Part shown: positions 26,039-32,557 of the stretch, one piece after another
Numbering within the stretch: the first letter of the stretch is position 1
How the letters are laid out: each line of letters starts with the position of its first letter
Assembly: GCA_027577415.1 (NCBI GenBank)
Contig: JANBQS010000123.1
Span: forward strand, 1-32,557
Length of the DNA stretch: 32,557 nucleotides
DNA from: Coemansia sp. RSA 922
Lineage: Eukaryota; Kickxellomycota; Kickxellomycetes; Kickxellales; Kickxellaceae
Reading direction: 5' to 3'
Program-made: the position numbers and the translations under genes
The notes under the pieces: generated by a model
What the model saw: the letters and a program-made list of their open reading frames with translations, nothing else
What the model was told of the DNA's origin: nothing
Database searches by the model: none

Positions 26039-26794
26039 TCAAACAATTTCCGTATTATATTCCATATCCTTCATATCAAACTCCTTAGGCCCTCACAGCG
26101 GAAAAAGAATATAGGGAAGCATGTTGGTCTCCTTGGGATCAAAGATCTCGTGATGACTTTTCTTCTCAAAGCAAGTATTCTTCATCGTTGAGTCCACTCT
26201 GCTGCAACGGATAACATCGGGGGCACTCGCTAAACACTATGATCTTTGTAATAGGCATCTTGTCGCCATAGCTAGTGCGCTCCAGAAAATAGCGCCAACA
26301 GAATGGGTGGTTAGTAGCATCAGCAAAGACGCTGGCCAAGCAATTGAACCTGGCGTCCTTGTTATAAGTTTTGTCCATTCCCTTGACCAACACGTCCGTA
26401 AGCCGATAAAGGACAAACCATGTCACAAATGCCCGGAACATAGCCCACGTCTAGCTTGGCTAGAATGCGGCAGATCAAGTCCTTCTTCGTCAATTTCGAT
26501 AGCAACATACACGCGGTGTCTGCGATAATGCTCGTGGGGATGCCGATAAGCCGCACTACCATTCGTAGAGAGCCCTGGTCATATTCACTTGCGAGCTCAG
26601 TGCGCTGTTGGTGACAACTGGCAACTTGTGGCAGATAACTAGCAGTGGTTGCACTATTTTCTGGGATTTCGCTTGCAACATTGGTGCTCAGACGTGGGGT
26701 GCGAAAACCAGACAATGTACGTGGCCGCGAGCTGGCGCATGTCTGACCGAGGACTGGCCAGGAATTCTACAAGTTCATACAATTTTTGCTCCAT
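26039..26794 (-). pseudogene. Decayed, 3'-truncated HGH1 (eEF2 co-chaperone) homologue
   Basis: Fragments in successive frames recall Hgh1, an armadillo-like chaperone that helps fold elongation factor 2. From ATG 26794: MEQKLYELVEFLASPRSDMR, then a frame change. In a second frame (~26660-26440): GIPTSIIADTACMLLSKLTK, recalling the family's ADLACMLLSNLTK block. In a third frame (~26440-26169): DVLVKGMDKTYNKDARF followed by LASVFAD and PITKIIVFSE, a hallmark Hgh1 stretch. In a fourth frame (26170-26039): ETNMLPYILFPL, an in-frame TGA at 26095-26093, then GPKEFDMKDME. At least three frame breaks and one stop show loss of function. The last quarter of the expected protein is absent. The family match rests on remembered motifs. 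A TATATTTATAT-like sequence lies upstream of 26794. Confidence 0.82.
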
Positions 26795-27035
26795 TGAAAC
26801 AAGACGGATATAAATATATAGACATACAATGAAAAGTTGTAAGAAAAAGTAATTTTTTGTATAGTTGAATTTTTGTGCGATCAGGGTTCGGCTTTTGTTC
26901 CTGACCAGACTACATGGATCCTATCGGTCTAAAAAGGGTCTGTTTGTTGATAATTGTATGGCATCAGCGCTCCGCAGCAAAGTGAGGCGACAAAATATGT
27001 GCAGGGTGGTCGGTCATCTTTGTCTCTACATTAAT

Positions 27036-27386
27036 TCACTTGTATTCTTTCACTTTTGTTGTCATTTTCAAACCACTGCCGCATTTCAATGCCACGTACG
27101 CCGAGTCCTCTGGAAGCGGTTCCTTATCAATACGCAACGTGCCGCACTTTGCCAGATAGTCAGAGTTCTCAACTTTCAAGCGCTCGGCTTGAACAGTTAT
27201 TGCCATGGGTACAGCACAAGCAGACCCTTCGAGGATTCCGACCTGTCCTACATCGTCTCGCGCCGGCGCGATTTCGGGTAACAACACCAATGCCAATGCC
27301 TCCAATGCCAAGCGACCAGATGAGTGGCAAGTGCAAACACGCAGTCGTTCTAAAAAATTGGCGAACCAGAACAACGGCTTTACCAA
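27036..27386 (-). CDS. Doubtful open frame, possibly a gene fragment (no ATG)
   Basis: About 116 codons without a stop, lacking an ATG near the 5' end. The C-terminal half (AERLKVENSDYLAKCGTLRI, then EDSAYVALKCGSGLKM) looks more protein-like than chance frames nearby. The first half overlaps a plus-strand frame and has no motifs. I do not recognise a family. It could be an exon of an unresolved minus-strand gene, a relic, or chance. Confidence 0.22.
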   Translation of the reverse strand: MVKPLFWFANFLERLRVCTCHSSGRLALEALALVLLPEIAPARDDVGQVGILEGSACAVPMAITVQAERLKVENSDYLAKCGTLRIDKEPLPEDSAYVALKCGSGLKMTTKVKEYK

Positions 27387-28241
27387 GGAGAATATCGGGG
27401 CTGTGGGCTAGACAAAATCGAAGCGTGGAACCCCCTCAAAAGGCATAAATAAGTGGGTCAGTGATGACAAGTCCCAAATCAACTCACATCAACCAGCCAA
27501 ACGTCGCAAGCACTAGACGATATATCAATATTATCCACATTTACATCTATTAACATATACAGTATTTTATATTTCTTACACAACAAATCAATTCATATCA
27601 ATTCAATTAAAACAAGTGTGACAAAGAGAGACTAAATTGGTATCGATGAGCCCACCACATCGTCGGTTGATACACTCAAATTGACAGTTCCAAAAGTAGG
27701 GCAGCTAAAATCATTTGCATCCACTAGTAGTCCTAGTACATAGACCAAAGTTGACAAGCGAGACAGAGATTACGGACAGAAAGACACAGCTGGCCCATCG
27801 CGCAAAGAAAGGAAAACGGACTAGTAGTTTTAATAGTTTGCGTATATGATTCAAAATGGGATTTTCATATCACTTACATGTGTTCATACTTTATTGTAAA
27901 AAATGACTTTGCTATGACAATGTCGGGGGACCTAATTGGCAGCGTTCAGATTACACATAGGTATGAGAATAGGGAATATTCTACAACTAGCAGACAATGT
28001 ACTTCTTCGATTTATGCCAATACGCCCGCAGGCGGCATATTTGGCGATTTGCAAGGCATTTGCAAACATGTAATAAGCCATGTGTTACTGCAGTAGATTA
28101 AGGGTGATTAGCGCACCCTGATGCAACGATGTACATGTTCAATTCACATTGTCAATACACAAGCGACAATAGCGGATTAGGTTTAACATTGCTGGCCACT
28201 CCATGTATTCCCACGAAAGGGCTCGTTCGTTATCAGAATGC

Positions 28242-28249
28242 TATAAAAG
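28242..28249 (+). promoter_or_regulatory. TATA box of the HD-domain gene
   Basis: TATAAAAG, 105 bp before the ATG at 28347, followed by an A/C-rich leader. Confidence 0.65.
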
Positions 28250-28346
28250 GCACAGTGCCTGGCGCAGCCTCTCAAATTGACGAACACGAATATCTTTCAC
28301 AACCACAACCAATACTAACCAGCTTGATCAACTGCTTATTTTTACC

Positions 28347-28958
28347 ATGTCCACCACTACCACTACCATGCCTCCAGAGCAACGCGTGTCCAAGGTGTTC
28401 GAGCTACTCGAGAATTCCGGCAAGAAGGAGCACAGTAGCGGAAAGATGACGCAACTGGACCATGCGCTTCACGTCGCTAACCTCGCCATGAGAGAGGGTG
28501 CCGACGAAGAAACCATTTTGGCCGGGCTTTTGATCGACATCAGTCAACATGACAAGAAGCAAGCTGTGCAGCTACCAACGAACCTGGCCCCAGATTTTAT
28601 GGCTGTTGATCGCTACGAGGCTGACGATTTTTCTCCTAGTGATTACGGGTTCTCCTACAAGACATGCGAGCTGGCCACGTCTATCAGCTTGGCCAATTCC
28701 TACTATTCGACCAAAAAGTTTGAGTCTGGCGACTATACCGGTACCGCTACTATGATATTTGACGCGGTTCCAAGAACCCTACCTTTGCCTACCGAGATAC
28801 TCAATTTTGAGAAAGACCCACTCTTTAAACAGAAGGTGCAGCTTGCGAAGTGGGACAACGCAGCCGCCAATATTACTGGGGTTAAGCCGCCTGCCCTGGA
28901 CAAATACCGTGATATGGCTTTCAAAAACTTGTTGATGTCGGAGAAGACGTTGTATTGA
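28347..28958 (+). CDS. PhnZ/TmpB-like HD-domain protein, probable pseudoenzyme (203 aa)
   Basis: Start MSTTTTTMPPEQRVS; Met8 is an alternative. The length and block order fit the small HD-domain oxygenases related to PhnZ and TmpB, which use a di-iron site on aminophosphonates and similar substrates: KMTQLDHALHVANLA (33-47), EETILAGLLIDIS (54-66), PLPTEILNFEKDP (147-159), QLAKWDNAAANITGVKPPAL (165-184). In active relatives the second block reads LLHDIG; here it is LLIDIS, so the His of the HD pair is Ile63. The later region that normally has a His ahead of a Gly-Ala-x-Tyr-Leu-type helix reads DRYEADDFSPSDYGFSY, also without His. His39, Asp64 and Asp170 remain. The fold is therefore probably kept and the metal site broken. 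It is intronless and TATA-driven. Function unknown. Confidence 0.72.
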   Translation: MSTTTTTMPPEQRVSKVFELLENSGKKEHSSGKMTQLDHALHVANLAMREGADEETILAGLLIDISQHDKKQAVQLPTNLAPDFMAVDRYEADDFSPSDYGFSYKTCELATSISLANSYYSTKKFESGDYTGTATMIFDAVPRTLPLPTEILNFEKDPLFKQKVQLAKWDNAAANITGVKPPALDKYRDMAFKNLLMSEKTLY

Positions 28959-30180
28959 GGCCCTGTATGGACAAGACCTATGATTTGTGACTCTAAATAC
29001 ATCTTGGGAACATATCTAATTCTACAACAAATAAATAAATTTAACCTCTATGAGTATAAACCCTCAACCACATGCGCGAGACTTACGTGTTAACATACCA
29101 CAGTCCTTTGCCGGTTTCTCAGCTTGTAACACAACTACTCCAGCCACCAACGAGTTCTGTGCACAGATTTGCATAATCTATTAAACGGCTTTGTTTCTTT
29201 TGTCTAGGGGCGGCTTTGCAATTCTATCTATAACCGCGTGAAAATAGTCAATGTCATATTTGTTGTTGTGCTTGGCTGTAACTTAAGTCTCTTTGCGTGT
29301 GCGCTTTGACGGAGATTGCGTATCAATAGTTAGATTACTCTTGCTACCCGAACGCAGAGTTATAGACATGGAAACAATCGATACAATCCACTTTGACTTG
29401 CCAGCAGAATCTCAGCAAGTAGTATTTGTTTATTTTTATTGCTCTACTAACGTATGAATAGGGAGTTCTCTGGTAAGAAAAATTACAATGGCTGCTTAGA
29501 AGCCAGTGAGAGCGAGAAAGGAAACAATTTGGAAGCAGCACAAGTATACGAAAATGCTGGATTAAAATTGGGCGGAGTAGAGCCAATTTGTACACGCTGT
29601 AAGCCTCCCTCGGCTAAGCATAAAAGTACAGAAGAAATATGACGAAACCCACCTATGCTTTTGTCAACAACAATAGCGTGTTTGTTTTTGGTACTCACTG
29701 CACCTTGGCTTATATTTTAAAATCTGAAAGCGCATGCAGGGGGGACGAATTAGTAGCGGCGCAAAGCCTCTCCACATTTATTCAAGAGCATGTGGCATAG
29801 CTCCTAGATATGTCCAAAGCCACTTGCTAGATAGATCCGTAGCGGTCTGGTATGGTGGCGCACTAACAAACAAAAGACATGCAATAAATATGAGCTCTAA
29901 ACATGTATATAGCAATAAAGTCAGCCACCACCTTTCCGCTTTCAGACAGGCAAAGGAGGTCACAATGTCAGTGGGCATTCTAAACAATCAAAACATTTAT
30001 TTGGATGGTTCACACACTACGCAGTTATTTACACGACAAAATTTCACACATACGCCTTTGGTCATAATAAAAAAGGTGGCGAGGACCGAATATATTAATC
30101 ACCAAGTGCGGTCAAGAAAAGCTTTGAATCTTAAGCTTGAAACTATTTCTCTTCCAATCCTTTTATTTTTTCTATTACTC
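28959..30180. other. Intergenic; right part is the duplicated promoter of GPI-protein copy B
   Basis: 1.2 kb. 28959-29725 holds no convincing gene: the small frames near 29344-29642 have no motifs. 29726-30180 is the upstream part of copy B of the duplication. Confidence 0.6.
30075..30121 (+). promoter_or_regulatory. Conserved 47-bp core promoter block, copy B
   Basis: 46 of 47 positions agree with 25561-25607; the one change is CCGC to CCGA. TATATTAATC lies 90 bp before the ATG. Confidence 0.75.
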
Positions 30181-30624
30181 ATGTCGCTAGTCAAGTACAC
30201 ATTCCTCGTAGTCTCTCTGACCCTTGTGCATAGCTCGGTAGCTGAGATGGCTGAAGTAGGATATGCGCCACAGAAATTGGTAGCCGCTCAACAGTATATG
30301 GTGTTCAGACCTACCTTTGCTCGAGGCGATGACATACACGGATACGGTCATGTATATGAGCGCGCTGGTGAAGATCCCGAGAGCGATGAAGGAGGCCATG
30401 GCGGTCATGGTCATGGCGGGCAAGGCGATAAAGACGAAAGCGATGAAAATAAAGGGGGCAATGTACATGGTGGTGGCAAAGTTGAAGACGAAAGCCTAGA
30501 GTTAAGAGATTTTGAGATACCATCATCCGAATTCGAGGATAACTCTGCTACATCCCCATATGGCGGCTCCCTGGTGCTAACTGCACTACTAGCTGCCGGC
30601 AGCGCATGGACAGCCATTTTCTAG
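30181..30624 (+). CDS. Small secreted GPI-type surface protein with Gly/His-rich insert, copy B (147 aa)
   Basis: Signal peptide MSLVKYTFLVVSLTLVHSSVAE. The segments VGYAPQKLVAAQQYMVF and RPTFARGDDIHGYGH match copy A closely. Between them and the C-terminus lies a segment absent from copy A: EGGHGGHGHGGQGDKDESDE and NKGGNVHGGGK, rich in Gly, His, Asp and Lys. The end (FEDNSATSPYGGSLVLTALL, then AAGSAWTAIF) is again a GPI-attachment type tail. His-Gly clusters can bind Cu, Zn or Ni, which is an inference only. The gene is convergent with the F-box gene, 53 bp away. Secretion and surface anchoring are well supported by pattern; the biological role is unknown. Confidence 0.8.
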   Translation: MSLVKYTFLVVSLTLVHSSVAEMAEVGYAPQKLVAAQQYMVFRPTFARGDDIHGYGHVYERAGEDPESDEGGHGGHGHGGQGDKDESDENKGGNVHGGGKVEDESLELRDFEIPSSEFEDNSATSPYGGSLVLTALLAAGSAWTAIF

Positions 30625-30677
30625 TATCACAAAAGTTATTTCCATCGTCTATTCTTAATGTATATAATAGAGGTGTA

Positions 30678-31856
30678 TCATTGAATCTTCTTTGCTCGTG
30701 GCTGTAGTTTGTTTCGATATATCGAAAATGGATCAAACGAGTCACAAGCAGAGACGATATTCCGCTGAGCCAACAGTTTGCGCATACGATCAGTGACCCT
30801 CAGACACTTGGCGACATTGACTATCTGTATGCTGGGGAATCTCATAGCGACCTCTCTCACGCCTATATCAGTAACACCAGCGCAATAAGCAACGCTCAGC
30901 GCGGCCAGCGAGTGAAGATTGTGAGCAATGGCTAGCATAGAAGTGTCCTCGATCTGCATACAGTAGGTGAGGTCCAGGGCCTCGATATGCTTGCACCGCT
31001 GAACCAACTCGCTGACGCCAAAGTCTGTGAGATTCGATGTCCACGCCAACGAGACCCTACGCAAGTCAGTCATGTGCTGCGATAGCTTGGCAATGGTTAT
31101 GTCGGTCCGCAAGCCGCCCGCCAAGTTGAGCACATTGATCGATGCCAGGCGTGGCGCCAGTCGCTGTAGCGAGTAGTTGCGCACGCCCTTGCAGAACCGC
31201 AGGTCCAGCTGCCGCAAGGACGACGTGTATACTGTAGCAGTTGGCCGCTCATGCTCCGCTGGTTGGGCGGTACCAGCGACTGCTGTAATAGAGTCGTCAG
31301 CCAGCTGCAGATCAGTAGCCGATAGCGGGCGAGCAGCTACTACAGAGTCATCATCGCAGCCCGCGTTACTGCGCGACAAGCTCCGAGATCGCTTGATAAC
31401 CGGCGCCAGTAAATTGCGGCTACCATGTTTGGCCCATCCCAGTGGGCCTGGAGAAGGTTTGGGCACTACCATGCAGTTAACAATGGTGTCGAGCAGCGTA
31501 GCCAGCTGTGGATTGTTGCGGTCGACTTCAGGAAGAGTGCTGAATGACACGGTTTCCACCAACTTTGCATAGTGGCTTACTCCCGTCTCTGATGTAAACA
31601 TCATGAGCGTCGATGCGAAATGCTCCACACTCGAGAGCCGGTGGAACTGGGGTCGCCGCCATAGCACTGGCGTGCCTACGAGGTTCCACTGTCGACAGGT
31701 CAGTATGCAAGCGCGCAAGGAGGCCTGGCTAGGTGCTACCAACGCAAAGATCTCTAGTAGTATCTCGGGTGGTACTCGAGAGCAGGCTGGTCGCTGCAAA
31801 TAAAAGGCGTGACTAGCCGAGAGGGTCGTCTCTCTATCTGATTCCATTGCCGCCAA
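30678..31856 (-). CDS. F-box/leucine-rich-repeat protein (392 aa)
   Basis: Likely substrate receptor of an SCF ubiquitin ligase. An F-box spans residues ~27-70 (SRVPPEILLEIFALVAP, then LRACILTCRQWNLVGTPVLW), which would bind Skp1. A variable middle with basic and Ser-rich segments follows. The C-terminal ~170 residues carry cysteine-containing LRRs of the Grr1/AMN1 type: LRQLDLRFCKGVRNYSLQRL, IEALDLTYCMQIEDTSMLAI, LAALSVAYCAGVTDIGVREV, IQIVNVAKCLRVTD. The LRR array is short compared with Grr1, so only a few repeats recognise substrate. Start MAAMESDRET at 31856; the Met three codons on is an alternative. No intron. The substrate cannot be inferred. Confidence 0.9.
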   Translation of the reverse strand: MAAMESDRETTLSASHAFYLQRPACSRVPPEILLEIFALVAPSQASLRACILTCRQWNLVGTPVLWRRPQFHRLSSVEHFASTLMMFTSETGVSHYAKLVETVSFSTLPEVDRNNPQLATLLDTIVNCMVVPKPSPGPLGWAKHGSRNLLAPVIKRSRSLSRSNAGCDDDSVVAARPLSATDLQLADDSITAVAGTAQPAEHERPTATVYTSSLRQLDLRFCKGVRNYSLQRLAPRLASINVLNLAGGLRTDITIAKLSQHMTDLRRVSLAWTSNLTDFGVSELVQRCKHIEALDLTYCMQIEDTSMLAIAHNLHSLAALSVAYCAGVTDIGVREVAMRFPSIQIVNVAKCLRVTDRMRKLLAQRNIVSACDSFDPFSIYRNKLQPRAKKIQ

Positions 31857-32356
31857 GTGTGAGTATGTGTGGAGTGAAGGGCAGAGTGACTTGAGCTAGT
31901 AGACGGATGTGCGGAGGGTGTGTGTGGAGAGACAGTGTTTATAAGCGGGGGAGAGAGAGGTAGAAACAGTGTGAGTACCGGAGAAGAGCCGAGAGAGAGA
32001 CGAGGATGGTGGGAGTGGACAGAAGATGTCAGTCGCGGGGGTGAGGGAGTGAGGCTTACTGCCCACCTGCACCCGCGCCTCGCATCCCCACTTGAGTAAG
32101 CCACCCAAGTGGTCTGTGATCGGCTGAGAAAAGCTCAACTGCCGTCATGTCTCCAAGCCTAATATTTGGCTCTATACGACAATGAACCTAAAAACACACG
32201 CACACAAGAGATAAAAAATAGGTCATTCTGCTTGTTGGTGTGCTTCAGGACCCAGCCAAACATTTCCCCATGTTGTTGACATAAAAAACAAAGATGAACT
32301 AGATTTATGTACTTTTTCATCTACGCCTCGAAGAAAAAAACCAAAAAAGAAACAGT
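31857..32356. other. Intergenic, promoter of the F-box gene
   Basis: 500 bp, G/A-rich on the plus strand between 31860 and 32050 (so C/T-rich on the gene's strand). The right end is the 3' flank of the partial gene. No RNA or small gene recognised. Confidence 0.55.
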
Positions 32357-32557
32357 TTACTTGCGCACCGAGATCATAGAGTTGAATGCATCACGCTCCG
32401 CATACTCCTGGCTGACTTCCTCGATCAATGGCTGCAAGTACTGGGTGTCTTCCTCAGCCTTGGTCCACTGTGGGCTAGGGAGCTCCTGGTGAGACAAGGA
32501 CAGCTGGAAGGCACGTCTGTGCCGGTAGTTGCGCAAGTCAATTTCTTCGCGGTTCAA
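32357..32557 (-). CDS. Unidentified protein, C-terminal 66 residues (5' part outside the window)
   Basis: The frame is open from the right edge to a TAA at 32357. The fragment (LNREEIDLRNYRHRRAFQLS, then ELPSPQWTKAEEDTQYLQPL, EEVSQEYAERDAFNSM, ISVRK) is charged and mainly helical, with no low complexity. It looks like the end of a conserved intracellular protein, but I cannot name the family. Only the stop is in the window. Confidence 0.65.
   Translation of the reverse strand: MNREEIDLRNYRHRRAFQLSLSHQELPSPQWTKAEEDTQYLQPLIEEVSQEYAERDAFNSMISVRK

Larger units (their letters stand above)
26795..28346. other. Gene-poor stretch before the HD-domain gene
   Basis: 1.55 kb. A minus frame at 27036-27386 (listed separately) is the only one with protein-like character. 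A TATA-like CATAAATAAG near 27443 (plus) is followed by an A/C-rich leader-like sequence, but no real coding frame follows. 27480-27900 is A/T-rich and non-coding. The last 100 bp are the HD gene's promoter and leader. Confidence 0.5.
29726..30627 (+). repeat. Duplicated promoter-plus-gene block, copy B
   Basis: Same orientation as copy A at 25278-26033. It contains about 50 bp absent from copy A (around 29964-30008) and a coding insertion of roughly 30 codons (around 30373-30480). Confidence 0.85.

Noticed and set aside
26865..27281. 138-codon plus-strand frame
   Set aside because: Cys/Phe/Arg-rich without pattern, overlapping a more protein-like minus frame; probably chance.

Overview
The window looks like nuclear DNA of a fungus, probably an early-diverging one. 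Kickxellomycotina/Zoopagomycota would fit, but that placement is inference. The support is: compact genes, mostly uninterrupted; four short introns (96-106 bp) with GT..AG ends, three of them with ACTAAT- or TTAATAAC-like branch sites; no Shine-Dalgarno or operon structure; pyrimidine-rich 5' leaders; and fungal protein types (EF-hand MscS channel, VHS-GAT adaptor, small GPI-type wall proteins).

Layout. 1-503: 5' part of a secreted 17-residue-repeat protein (minus). 1439-2014: small basic nuclear-type protein, possibly DUF3245 (minus). 2176-3922: two-exon PWWP-domain chromatin protein (minus). 4830-7573: three plus-strand genes, a stand-alone FetA/STAR1-like ABC ATPase, a NIP30/FAM192A (PSME3IP1) homologue and phosphopantothenate-cysteine ligase (CAB2/PPCS). 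7574-8876: 1.3 kb without a convincing gene. 8877-12876: a two-exon gene for a 1297-aa secreted, Ser/Ala-rich, very acidic protein. 12977-13720: tubulin cofactor B (minus). 14236-15570: two small TATA-driven plus-strand genes that look like distant paralogues. 15941-16936: quinone oxidoreductase, convergent with an EF-hand MscS-type channel (17025-19508, minus). That channel shares a divergent promoter containing a 12-bp CACGTG palindrome with a membrane-anchored nucleotide pyrophosphatase/phosphodiesterase (20083-21843). 21899-23410: three-exon VHS-GAT adaptor (minus). 23811-25007: M20 amidohydrolase (minus).

From about 25.3 kb the window becomes accessory in character. Two copies of a small secreted, GPI-type protein gene (25674-26030 and 30181-30624) each carry a duplicated promoter. 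Between them lie a clearly decayed HGH1 pseudogene (26039-26794, minus), about 1.5 kb of gene-poor DNA, and a PhnZ/TmpB-like HD-domain protein that has lost several metal ligands (28347-28958). The window closes with an F-box/LRR protein (30678-31856, minus) and the 3' end of an unidentified gene (32357-32557, minus).

The housekeeping genes serve unrelated processes (CoA synthesis, tubulin folding, endosomal sorting, chromatin, proteasome-activator regulation) and do not form a pathway. The most interesting part is 25.3-30.6 kb: a dispersed duplication of a wall-protein gene that keeps a nearly invariant 47-bp core promoter, abutting the truncated HGH1 relic, next to a probable pseudoenzyme. 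No mobile element, CRISPR array, rRNA or tRNA was recognised. All calls come from reading the sequence and remembered family motifs; no database search was possible.
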